Positions 56,341 through 64,000 of a stretch of 64,000 bases of DNA are shown piece after piece. This DNA is from Bacillota bacterium (lineage in GTDB: Bacteria; Bacillota; Clostridia; Caldicoprobacterales; Xylanivirgaceae). The notes below the pieces were generated by a model. It had not been told where the DNA came from. It was given only the letters and a program-made list of their open reading frames with translations, and made no database searches. The stretch covers positions 1 through 64,000 of the forward strand of contig JAMOAB010000175.1 in the NCBI GenBank assembly GCA_023621995.1, written 5' to 3'. Made by a program: the position numbers and the translations under genes. The stretch's first letter is position 1, and each line of letters starts with the position of its first letter.

Positions 56341-57115
56341 TTCTATAAAAGAAGGTCTCTACTGGTTCAAAATTATATCTTTGTGGCAATATTATCTGTT
56401 CTGTGCTACCCACAAAGAATATACCATCATCATGTAAACTTTCATAGAATTTCTTATATAGCTTAGTTTTAGCTTCTTCTGTAAAATATATCATTACGTT
56501 TCGGCACATAATTAAATGGCAATTTTGTGGGTACGGATCTTTTAAAAGGTCATGCTGCTTAAATTCTACACAATCTATTATTCTTCTATCAATTTTATAC
56601 CACTTATCATCTTCTACCTTAGAAAAATATTTTTCTTTTAAATCCTTAGGTAAATTTTCTAAACTCTTTTCATTGTATAGACCAATTTGGGCCCTAGTCA
56701 ATACATCTTTGTCAATATCTGTAGCTATGATTCTTACATCTTTAAGAGAAGGTTTAAATTTATTTAACATCATAGCAAGTGAATATGGTTCTTCTCCTGT
56801 AGAACAAGCTGCACTCCATATTTTTAATTTATCATGCTTTTGGATAAGCGTAGGTATTACTATCGTTTCTAATACTTCCCACTGCTTTGGATTTCTAAAA
56901 AATTCAGATACGTTTATGGTTATATAACCTACAAATTCATCTAACAATTCACTATTGAGAACTAATTCATTGTAATATTCTTCGTAACTATTAAATCCAC
57001 TTCTAGTTATAAGAGAATTTATTCTTCTTTTCATCTGTCTTTCTTTATAAGATATTAGATCTATAGTAGTAAGTTCATATATTTTTTGTGCAAAAAAATT
57101 ATAATCCCATGCCAT
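56321..57115 (-). CDS. cheR: CheR-type protein-glutamate methyltransferase
   Basis: A 264-residue SAM-dependent methyltransferase. The N-terminal all-alpha domain (MKRRINSLITRSGF) and SAM motif WSAACSTGEEPYSLAM, plus CRNVMIYF, are typical. It methylates chemoreceptor glutamates in the classical pathway. No other chemotaxis gene is adjacent. Start MAWDYNFFAQKIYEL follows AGGGAG by 10 bases. Confidence 0.9.
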   Translation of the reverse strand: MAWDYNFFAQKIYELTTIDLISYKERQMKRRINSLITRSGFNSYEEYYNELVLNSELLDEFVGYITINVSEFFRNPKQWEVLETIVIPTLIQKHDKLKIWSAACSTGEEPYSLAMMLNKFKPSLKDVRIIATDIDKDVLTRAQIGLYNEKSLENLPKDLKEKYFSKVEDDKWYKIDRRIIDCVEFKQHDLLKDPYPQNCHLIMCRNVMIYFTEEAKTKLYKKFYESLHDDGIFFVGSTEQIILPQRYNFEPVETFFYRKCDTLG

Positions 57116-57182
57116 ACATATTCTACTCCCTTTTATTATCTCTATTAGCATACATAAGTCTACCATAACTAACATAAAAAAA

Positions 57183-57211
57183 AAAGTCGCAGAATTATAT
57201 TCTACGACTTT
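57183..57211 (-). terminator. Terminator after ispH-rpsA
   Basis: Minus-strand AAAGTCGTAGAA pairs with TTCTGCGACTTT (one mismatch) and is followed by a T-run of about ten. The 57212-57300 gap holds nothing else. Confidence 0.85.
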
Positions 57212-57300
57212 AATGTAAAGGGGGTCTCAATGTATTTTGTGAGGTCTTTTATATTATGGCTAAATAAAATAAATTTATACATTGATAAAATTGAAAATTT

Positions 57301-59442
57301 TTATTCTTGATCTTCCTCATCTGATAGTTGTGGAAAGAATTCTCCCATAGACACCATCATATCACTGTCATCTAGGGTACCAAGTGTTTTAAATGTATCT
57401 TCTTCAGATTTATTTTTTTCAGATTTACCCTGTGCAGCTGCCTCTTTGATGCTGAGAGAAATTCTTCTATCATCTGAATTGACACCTAATACTTTCACTG
57501 TAACCTCTTCCCCAACCGATACATAGTCTTCTACTTTATTTACCCTCTCTTCTGATATTTGAGATATATGGACTAATCCGTCTACTCCTGGTTCTAACTC
57601 AATGAAAGCGCCGAAATCAGTTATTCTACTTACTGTTCCTGTTATGATTGAGTCTACAGGATATTTTTCTTCTACATTGTCCCAAGGATGGGGAAATAGT
57701 TGTTTATATCCTAAGGAAACCCTCTTTTTCTCCTTGTCAACTGATAATATTAATACTTCTATTTCATCCCCTACACTCAAAACGTCCTCTGGCTTTTTGA
57801 CATGGGTCCAAGCTAAATCCGATATGTGTATTAGACCATCAATACCTCCAATGTCTACAAATGCACCAAAGGTTACAATATTTTTTACAACCCCTTTTAT
57901 TTTTTGCCCCTCTTCTATAGTATTCCAAAGAGCTTCTTCTTTGGCTTTTCGCTCTTCTTCAAAAATAACCTTTTGAGAAGCAACTAATCGATTCTTACGC
58001 CTATCTATCTCAATGATTCTAAGCCTCATATCTTGTCCAACAACTGTCTCTAGGTTTTCTATATAGCGAGTTGAAATTTGAGACGCAGGAACAAAGGCTT
58101 TTAATCCTTCTACAGTTGCAAGCACGCCTCCTTTAACAGCCTCTACACATTTACCTTGTAGCTCATCTTCTGCCTTGTAAGCTTTATCTAGATTGTTCCA
58201 TGCTTCCCTTTCTTTTAATTGTCTCTGCGAAAGAATTACATTACCCTCTCCATCATTTAATTTTATCACTACAGCAGAAATCTCTTGGCCTACTTCTACT
58301 ATATCAGTAAGTTCTTTATCACCTTCCAACAATACGTCATCTTTTGCAATAATTCCATCTGATTTGTACCCAATATTTACAATAATTTCTTCTGGAGATA
58401 CAGATAATACTGTACCTGTTACTGTCTGTCCAGTCTTTATACTGACCAAAGTATCTTCAAAGTCTTCCATAGAATAATTTTCTTCTTCAGTGGTAGAATC
58501 TTTATCTACCTCTTCAGTAGGCTCTACCTCTTCAGTAGGCTCTACTTCTTCACTATTCATATCCAAAGTATCCTCTTCCTTCCTTTCTATATCAATATTA
58601 TTATTTTCTTTACCCATCTTATCCATTGTTTGTATTACCTCCTCAATAAGCCAATTAGGTGTAGACGCTCCAGCTGTTATACCAATAATATCACCGGCGT
58701 CTAACATATTTTTATTTATATCCTTTGCCGTTTCAATAGCAAAGGTATTATTACAATACATCTTACACAACTTATATAATTTTTGAGTATTGGAACTATT
58801 TTTCCCTCCAATTACAAACATTATATCCACAATACGAGCAAGCTTTTTAGCCTCTTTTTGGCGATAGTAAGTTGCATTACATATTGTATCAAAAATTTGG
58901 ATCTTCCCAACTTTATCTTTTAACAACTCTATCAATTCATTCCACTTGCTCTGCATTATAGTTGTTTGGGCTACAACACATGCCCTATCTATATCAGGTA
59001 GCTTAGCTATATCTTCTGTGCTATAGACTATATATGCTTCATTATTGCACCAGCCATTTATTCCCATGACTTCAGGATGACTTGACTCTCCGACTATTAT
59101 TATATCAAATCCCCTGTTCCAATGGGAACACACGATATTGTGTATTCTCTTTACAAATGGACAGGTAGCATCAATAAGTGTTAGGCCTTTACTCTCTATT
59201 CTTTCATATGTCTCTTTTCCTACTCCATGAGAACGAATTATAACTGTACCTTCATCAATATTATCAAGCTCTTCTTCTACTGTAACACCTCTTCTCTTTA
59301 GGTCATCTATAACCTGGGGGTTATGTATTACAGGTCCTAAAGTGTATACCTTATGTCCTGATTCTATTGCATCATAAACCCTGTCAACTGCTTTTTGGAC
59401 ACCAAAGCAAAACCCCGATTTAGGAGATATAATAATTTCCAA
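57301..59442 (-). CDS. ispH: IspH-ribosomal protein S1 fusion
   Basis: A 713-residue fusion. The N-terminal IspH (1-280) makes IPP/DMAPP from HMBPP in the MEP pathway; its Fe-S cysteines are in [20 protein letters not shown] and [13 protein letters not shown]. An acidic linker with a repeated EPTEEV unit follows, then four S1 domains (about 330-690) with typical [19 protein letters not shown] and [20 protein letters not shown] (parts). The fusion is a clostridial hallmark. TTG start after GGGAGGG, overlapping plsC. Confidence 0.95.
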   Translation of the reverse strand: MEIIISPKSGFCFGVQKAVDRVYDAIESGHKVYTLGPVIHNPQVIDDLKRRGVTVEEELDNIDEGTVIIRSHGVGKETYERIESKGLTLIDATCPFVKRIHNIVCSHWNRGFDIIIVGESSHPEVMGINGWCNNEAYIVYSTEDIAKLPDIDRACVVAQTTIMQSKWNELIELLKDKVGKIQIFDTICNATYYRQKEAKKLARIVDIMFVIGGKNSSNTQKLYKLCKMYCNNTFAIETAKDINKNMLDAGDIIGITAGASTPNWLIEEVIQTMDKMGKENNNIDIERKEEDTLDMNSEEVEPTEEVEPTEEVDKDSTTEEENYSMEDFEDTLVSIKTGQTVTGTVLSVSPEEIIVNIGYKSDGIIAKDDVLLEGDKELTDIVEVGQEISAVVIKLNDGEGNVILSQRQLKEREAWNNLDKAYKAEDELQGKCVEAVKGGVLATVEGLKAFVPASQISTRYIENLETVVGQDMRLRIIEIDRRKNRLVASQKVIFEEERKAKEEALWNTIEEGQKIKGVVKNIVTFGAFVDIGGIDGLIHISDLAWTHVKKPEDVLSVGDEIEVLILSVDKEKKRVSLGYKQLFPHPWDNVEEKYPVDSIITGTVSRITDFGAFIELEPGVDGLVHISQISEERVNKVEDYVSVGEEVTVKVLGVNSDDRRISLSIKEAAAQGKSEKNKSEEDTFKTLGTLDDSDMMVSMGEFFPQLSDEEDQE

Positions 59443-59459
59443 TAGTAACCCTCCCAATG

Positions 59460-60038
59460 TCAATACATCAATTGTCTTAATATAGTTTCCATCTCATCTG
59501 ATAAGTTATGTAATTCTTCGTTGCTTATCCTCTTATCATAATAATCTTTAAACTCTACAGGCTCTCCTACCCGTACAGTGATACGCCTAAAACATTTATA
59601 TCCATCACATATTGCCACTGGAAGAACAGGTGATTTGGTTCTTAAAGCAATTGAGGCAATACCATCGGCAAAACTCTGTAACTCACCAGATTTACTTCTA
59701 GTCCCTTCAGGAAACATACCTAAAACTTGCTCTTGTCTTAATATTGCAAAAGAATGTCTAATAGCTGACATATCTGCTTTTCCCCTTTTTATAGGAAAAG
59801 CACCTAATTTTCTAATTATATATCCTACTAATGGTATTTTGAATAACTCTTCTTTTGCCATAAAATTTATCTGTCTGGGCATTAGTACCCCAAGAACCAC
59901 TGGGTCAAAGTTGGAGGTATGATTTGAATATACTATTACTCTGCCATCCTCAGGAAAATTTTCTAATCCTTCTACTCTAGGCCAAAAAAGTAAATATATA
60001 AATGGCAAAACTATAATCTTAGCAATTCTATAAAACAC
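59460..60038 (-). CDS. plsC: 1-acyl-sn-glycerol-3-phosphate acyltransferase
   Basis: A 192-residue membrane-bound acyltransferase. HX4D motif [13 protein letters not shown] and [10 protein letters not shown] are intact, with an N-terminal hydrophobic segment. GTG start after AGGAGG. Confidence 0.93.
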   Translation of the reverse strand: MFYRIAKIIVLPFIYLLFWPRVEGLENFPEDGRVIVYSNHTSNFDPVVLGVLMPRQINFMAKEELFKIPLVGYIIRKLGAFPIKRGKADMSAIRHSFAILRQEQVLGMFPEGTRSKSGELQSFADGIASIALRTKSPVLPVAICDGYKCFRRITVRVGEPVEFKDYYDKRISNEELHNLSDEMETILRQLMY

Positions 60039-60049
60039 ATTACAACCTC

Positions 60050-60727
60050 CTAGACTACAGAAAGCCTATCCCTTATTATCGATTCTATTATATCAACTAC
60101 CTGGGCTATACTCTTATCGGTAGTATCTACAACTATTGCATCATGGGCTTTTTTTAGTGGGGCAAAGTCTCGAGTACTATCACATATATCTCTTTTTTCT
60201 ATTTCTTTCATAGCTTGACGTAAATCTATTTCTTCTCCCCTATTTCTGTATTCAAGCCAGCGTCTTCTTGCCCTCTCCTCTAATGATGCCGTCAAAAAAA
60301 TTTTTACATCTGCATCTGGTAATACGTATGTTCCGATATCCCTTCCATCCATTACAATAGATCTTTCCTGTCCTATTTCTCTCTGCATATCTACGAGTTT
60401 TTCCCTAACTTCAGGCAATGCTGCTATAGCGGAAGCAGCATTTGATATTTCCGTTGTTCGTATTTTGTCAGATACATCAACACCATCTAATATGATATTC
60501 TGACGGCTGTGGTTAAATGCTACTTCTAAATCTGTATTATCTAACAATTTGGATATGGACTTTTTGTCTTCAAAGTCTATATCATTTTCTAAACACTTTA
60601 GAGCAATAGCCCTATACATCGCTCCTGTATCTAAATATATTATATCTAATTTATCTGCAATCAATTTTGCAATAGTACTCTTCCCCGCACCTGCTGGTCC
60701 ATCTATTGCTATTTTAATTGGCTTCAT
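60050..60727 (-). CDS. cmk: Cytidylate kinase
   Basis: A 225-residue (d)CMP kinase. P-loop IDGPAGAGKSTIAKL, DTGAMYRA, and MDGRDIGTYVLPDADVKIF are canonical. It overlaps aroH by 14 bases. Confidence 0.95.
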   Translation of the reverse strand: MKPIKIAIDGPAGAGKSTIAKLIADKLDIIYLDTGAMYRAIALKCLENDIDFEDKKSISKLLDNTDLEVAFNHSRQNIILDGVDVSDKIRTTEISNAASAIAALPEVREKLVDMQREIGQERSIVMDGRDIGTYVLPDADVKIFLTASLEERARRRWLEYRNRGEEIDLRQAMKEIEKRDICDSTRDFAPLKKAHDAIVVDTTDKSIAQVVDIIESIIRDRLSVV

Positions 60728-61112
60728 CGTTAATTTGACAACTCCCTCTTTCCTTTTCTATAATATCGGGTCTCAATACAACCGCTCTTTCTTGATATAT
60801 ATGGAAAACATCGTGTTTTTGAGGACGTTGAACAAGCATAAGGATTCGAATACATTTATCAAGGCTACCTATTACTTCCATCTCCTGACAGCATATAAGA
60901 GGAATATCGGTAAAGCCCATTTCTCTTGCTGCCACTGCCGGATATACTGATTTAATATCACTGGTTGCTGTGAATAATATATATATTATTTGACTAGATA
61001 GTAAAACATTTTTATCTATCATCTCTTTCAAAAGTATCTTTGTCTTAGATTTTACTTCATCAATGTCGTCAAGTTCCACAGTTGTTGCTCCTCTAATTCC
61101 TTGTATAAACAT
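60714..61112 (-). CDS. aroH: Chorismate mutase, AroH type
   Basis: A 132-residue monofunctional mutase with the start FIQGIRGATTVELDD and FTATSDIKSVYPAVAAREMG; the catalytic Arg residues are present. Start after AAGGTGATGG. Confidence 0.92.
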   Translation of the reverse strand: MFIQGIRGATTVELDDIDEVKSKTKILLKEMIDKNVLLSSQIIYILFTATSDIKSVYPAVAAREMGFTDIPLICCQEMEVIGSLDKCIRILMLVQRPQKHDVFHIYQERAVVLRPDIIEKERGSCQINDEAN

Positions 61113-61124
61113 TTGCCATCACCT

Positions 61125-61538
61125 TCAAATAGCTCTATGTCCAAGACCAATGGCAACTTCATTTAAGTGTAAAAGCCCTATCCCAAAGAATAGTGCAACA
61201 CATATATGATCATTATATCTTGCAATGCCAATTTTGCCACCAATATTTAGACCTATGGCCTTGGATATCATCTGTGAAAATGCCTCATGTGCTGCTCCCG
61301 CAACTGCACCCTCTTCAGCATGGGTGTCTTTGATAACACCTTCCCTCTTTGCCGCAACTATACATCGCTCTATGATTTTAGTTGCCGAGGTTACAAATTC
61401 GCCACCATAGTCAACAGCAGCAGTATGTACACCTATTTTAAGATATTCTGCTTTCATTTGCTTTTCTTCTTCCCTACTTTGAGTCAAACTCATCTCTATA
61501 GCTATTCTTGATATATCTTTGCTCCCGAGGGCATCCAT
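61125..61538 (-). CDS. HutP-family protein
   Basis: A 137-residue protein of the HutP family (conserved HAEEGAVAGAAHEAF, with two histidines that in HutP bind metal and ligand). In Bacillus, HutP is a histidine-sensing antiterminator, but no hut genes are here; the cmk-aroH neighbourhood is common in Clostridia. Start MDALGSKDIS after GGGAGGGGGG. Confidence 0.82.
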   Translation of the reverse strand: MDALGSKDISRIAIEMSLTQSREEEKQMKAEYLKIGVHTAAVDYGGEFVTSATKIIERCIVAAKREGVIKDTHAEEGAVAGAAHEAFSQMISKAIGLNIGGKIGIARYNDHICVALFFGIGLLHLNEVAIGLGHRAI

Positions 61539-61598
61539 AATGTCCCCCCTCCCAACAAAATTTAATCTAAATACCATTATAGTCTAGTAACAGTAATA

Positions 61599-61997
61599 CT
61601 ACAAGGTTTTTTTGTTAAAAGGGGGGAACCTGTATAGGCCCTTTTCTATAATAATGGTTTTCGGCAAGGTTATACTCGGTGATTCTTTCGTATAACCTAT
61701 ATTTAAAATATGAGTCTGTGAATTTGATGTTGCATCTATTTCAATGACATCTCCTTGTCTAAGGATTATCCTTATATTGTCAGAACCAGGCTTTAAAGCC
61801 CCTTGCACATGTCCATTTTTTAAAAAAACTATATTATCTAATGGATATATTTTTGTTCTAAATTCTACTATGGTATAATTATCCACATCAGTCGTTAAAG
61901 AACTATAGGCTTGGAAATGTCTATATGTTTGCAATAGTATTATCAATGTCAATAGAAAAATGGCTGTTTTTAACAGTATTATATCTGTCTGTTTCAT
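61599..61997 (-). CDS. Membrane-anchored protein of unknown function
   Basis: A 132-residue protein with an N-terminal membrane helix (about 7-25) and a beta-rich extracytoplasmic domain (VEFRTKIYPLDNIVFLKNG and following). Size and pattern resemble small NusG-domain-II-like proteins, but the match is weak. Start after GGGGAGG. Confidence 0.7.
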   Translation of the reverse strand: MKQTDIILLKTAIFLLTLIILLQTYRHFQAYSSLTTDVDNYTIVEFRTKIYPLDNIVFLKNGHVQGALKPGSDNIRIILRQGDVIEIDATSNSQTHILNIGYTKESPSITLPKTIIIEKGLYRFPPFNKKTL

Positions 61998-62079
61998 AGA
62001 GTAGCCTCCCCTATTTCCCAATAATGTATTTCACTATGTTCATTACTATAATTCCTCTTATATATGCATTTATGCACAT

Positions 62080-62946
62080 TCATTCTCCTTCTTTACTTAC
62101 ATATACATTATAGTCATTCCATATTTTTTCTAGTTTCGAAAAATTCGCCGAAATACTTTCTTTGTGTTTTAAGCTTATAGCTACTATTAGTGCATTTATA
62201 AGGCTTAAAGGTGCCACAAGCGAGTCTACAAAAGATGCCATATCACTGCGAGCTAATAGCGTATGATCGGCATAGGCAGTAAGGGGAGATAGATACGTAT
62301 CAGTAATGGCAACAATCTCAACTTTCTTCCCTTTCGCAAATTCCATAGCTTCTATTGTACGGCTAGCATACCTAGGAAAACTTATGCCTATTAATATGTC
62401 TCCTTTTTTTATATGCATAAGCTGTTCAAATATATCATTTACTCCTGATGTAACAATACGCACATTGCTAAACATAAAACTTAGATAATATCCCATAAAT
62501 TCAGCTAGTGGTGCTGCACTTCTCATTCCTAGTACATATATATTATCTGCCGCAAAGATTCTATCTACAACCTGTTCAAAGGCATCATTATCGATCTCAT
62601 CAATGGTCATACGGATATTATTCATATCTGCCTTTAGAACACTTTTTAACACCATAGATTGATCTAAATCGGATGTCATCTCTATTCTTTGCACTGTAGT
62701 AAGTTTATTGCGCACTAGCTCCTGTAGTGCCTTTTGTAGACTAGGATAACCGTCATAATTTAAAGCATTTGCAAACCTAACTACAGTTGATTCGCTAACA
62801 CCAACTTTTTTACCCAGTTTAGAAGCTGTCATAAATGCCGCTTTATCATAGTTGTTAAGTATGTATTCTGCAATCGACTTGTGTCCTTTACTCATATCTT
62901 TATAGTGGGTATTTATCCGATATATTAAGTCCTGATTACCTTGCAT
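62080..62946 (-). CDS. MurR/RpiR-family regulator
   Basis: A 288-residue regulator with an N-terminal HTH_6 (VGVSESTVVRFANALNYDGY, about 45-66) and a C-terminal SIS sugar-phosphate domain (NIYVLGMRSAAPLAEF, ILIGISFPRY). The target sugar is unknown. Divergent from the 63082 gene. Confidence 0.9.
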   Translation of the reverse strand: MQGNQDLIYRINTHYKDMSKGHKSIAEYILNNYDKAAFMTASKLGKKVGVSESTVVRFANALNYDGYPSLQKALQELVRNKLTTVQRIEMTSDLDQSMVLKSVLKADMNNIRMTIDEIDNDAFEQVVDRIFAADNIYVLGMRSAAPLAEFMGYYLSFMFSNVRIVTSGVNDIFEQLMHIKKGDILIGISFPRYASRTIEAMEFAKGKKVEIVAITDTYLSPLTAYADHTLLARSDMASFVDSLVAPLSLINALIVAISLKHKESISANFSKLEKIWNDYNVYVSKEGE

Positions 62947-63081
62947 GGTAGCCCTCCTAAAACCAAAGCATTTGATAATATTCTACCATATATGACCTGC
63001 TTTGCAAATATGAATATAAAACTATTACATTATAATTTACCACCTGTTTACAAATAATACTTTATAAAAGGAGGATATGGT

Positions 63082-63720
63082 TTGATACAAATTGACGATG
63101 CAGGAAGTGGTAGCTTGGTCGGAGGTACATGTATAGGAGCTATTAGAATAGAGACAGGGGAATTTTACTATAGTTTTATTCCATTAAAATATTATAGAGA
63201 TCATCTTTTTCGTTCTAAACAGTATTTGGATAAGACAAATCAAATAGTTTTCAATCTATTAGATAAATTACAAGTAAATCAAAGTGAAACTATACAGATT
63301 TGTCAAGGATACATGTTTGACAAAGCTAGAGATTCCTTAAAAGAAAGAGGATATTCAATAATAAGTACGAGTATAGGAAATCCCCTCCAAGACATTATTG
63401 AAACTACGTTTCAAAATTATGCTTTAAACTTGGGGGTTCCTATACAATATGCTAAATATACGAAATACCCCTTCCATTTCCATAGAATTTTAAGATGGGT
63501 TTATGCAGATTACCAGAATAGAGCAAGACTGTGTAAAACCGGTTGGAAAAGTTGGAAAAAATATGGATATCTTAACCCAAATATCTATTATGATACTCTA
63601 GACACAGATAATTATATTTGCTTAAAATGCGGAAAAATCATAACTCAAGGTAGTAAAGTAAAAGTTTTGCAATATTTCAGTAATTGTAGAAATATAATAT
63701 ATCTCCATCATTCATGTTGA
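63082..63720 (+). CDS. Unrecognised protein, RNase H-like start and cysteine pair
   Basis: A 212-residue protein with TTG start after AAAGGAGG. Residues 1-35 (IQIDDAGSGSLVGGTC) resemble the first strand of an RNase H-fold with an Asp and Gly-rich turn. A CLKCGK pair near 178 and a C-terminal FSNCR...HHSC may form a zinc site. I know no named family. It is a single-gene unit with its own terminator, divergent from an RpiR-type regulator. Confidence 0.7.
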   Translation: MIQIDDAGSGSLVGGTCIGAIRIETGEFYYSFIPLKYYRDHLFRSKQYLDKTNQIVFNLLDKLQVNQSETIQICQGYMFDKARDSLKERGYSIISTSIGNPLQDIIETTFQNYALNLGVPIQYAKYTKYPFHFHRILRWVYADYQNRARLCKTGWKSWKKYGYLNPNIYYDTLDTDNYICLKCGKIITQGSKVKVLQYFSNCRNIIYLHHSC

Positions 63721-63733
63721 AAAACTTTATAAG

Positions 63734-63764
63734 AGGAGGTGTTGTGAAACCTCCTCCTATTTTT
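63734..63764 (+). terminator. Terminator after the 63082 gene
   Basis: AGGAGGT and ACCTCCT form a stem with CCTATTTTT after it; it also lies downstream of the minus-strand gene on its right. Confidence 0.8.
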
Positions 63765-64000
63765 ACACTGGGTGAATTTGATTTTTTCTGTCAAGCATTG
63801 TACTATCTATTTTATATTTCTCTGCCTGCCTATATTGGAAATAATTAATTGCCACTTGTGGAAACAGAGCATATGACAGTATGTCTTCATCCTGCTCTAT
63901 ATATTCCTTTATCTCTTCTTTATATTTAGCAAGGGCAGGCTCTAAAAGATCTGCAGGTCGACATTCAATTACTTCCTCATCTCCTATTATCTTTTCTTTT
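63763..64000 (-). CDS. Carboxylase subunit, oadA/pycB type, C-terminal part
   Basis: The partial frame reads DEEVIECRPADLLEPAL then YIEQDEDILSYALFPQVA and ends at TAA 63763-63765. This matches the C-terminus of the carboxyltransferase (5S-like) subunit of oxaloacetate decarboxylase or pyruvate carboxylase. The start is beyond the window. Without the catalytic part the two enzymes cannot be told apart. Confidence 0.75.
   Translation of the reverse strand, partial: KEKIIGDEEVIECRPADLLEPALAKYKEEIKEYIEQDEDILSYALFPQVAINYFQYRQAEKYKIDSTMLDRKNQIHPV

Overview
This window comes from a low-GC Gram-positive anaerobe, most likely a member of the Clostridia. The main pointers are an IspH-ribosomal S1 fusion, the DivIVA/YlmH/YggT/SepF/YggS cluster, PyrR attenuators, dihydroorotate dehydrogenase of the PyrD/PyrK type, indolepyruvate:ferredoxin oxidoreductase, and A/T-rich genes with strong GGAGG ribosome sites, several starting at TTG or GTG. 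Nearly all protein genes lie on the minus strand.

Layout. (1) 1-2.7 kb is the wreck of an integrated element. It holds a tyrosine-recombinase fragment at the left edge, a GC-rich patch, two related 3' gene stumps, a small membrane protein, an ImmA/IrrE stump, and an integrase frameshifted in a G7 run, all next to the 3' end of tRNA-Leu(TAA). (2) 2.7-3.1 kb has five tRNAs. (3) 3.3-11.3 kb is the histidine operon hisZGDCBAF-IE plus a divergent hisJ; hisH is not there. (4) 11.3-19.7 kb has cobC/cobS/cobU, an Eis-like acetyltransferase, a DUF2156 protein, then cyanophycin synthetase and cyanophycinase. (5) 19.8-28.4 kb has a DegS/DegU pair, alanine racemase, and an aryl-acid operon (two PaaK-type ligases around iorAB, plus an ACT protein). 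(6) 28.6-31 kb has a DUF1540 protein, a holin-like protein, a recombinase stump and nine tRNAs. (7) 31-36.9 kb has a phosphodiesterase, RdgB, a GerMN lipoprotein, RqcH, and a two-gene module of a catalytic-domain-only recombinase and a ribbon-helix-helix/coiled-coil protein. (8) 37-46.6 kb is the pyrimidine operon pyrR-B-C-F-carB-K-D-E with two PyrR-type attenuators and no carA. (9) 46.6-53.2 kb has rluD-like, lspA, a TraR/DksA-like protein, and the division cluster. (10) 53.3-55.3 kb is a partner-switching sigma-factor cassette. (11) 55.6-56.2 kb has six plus-strand tRNAs and one tRNA-Phe-like gene lacking its anticodon arm. (12) 56.3-64 kb has cheR, ispH-rpsA, plsC, cmk, aroH, a HutP-family gene, an RpiR regulator, an unrecognised RNase H-like protein, and the 3' end of an oadA/pycB-type gene.

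Most of the window is housekeeping biosynthesis. The observations most worth follow-up are the anticodon-arm-less tRNA, the parallel loss of both glutamine-amidotransferase subunits (HisH, CarA) from otherwise complete operons, the anti-sigma factor with degenerate ATP-binding boxes beside an intact stand-alone ATPase, and the recombinase/RHH-coiled-coil module with its own palindromic sites.
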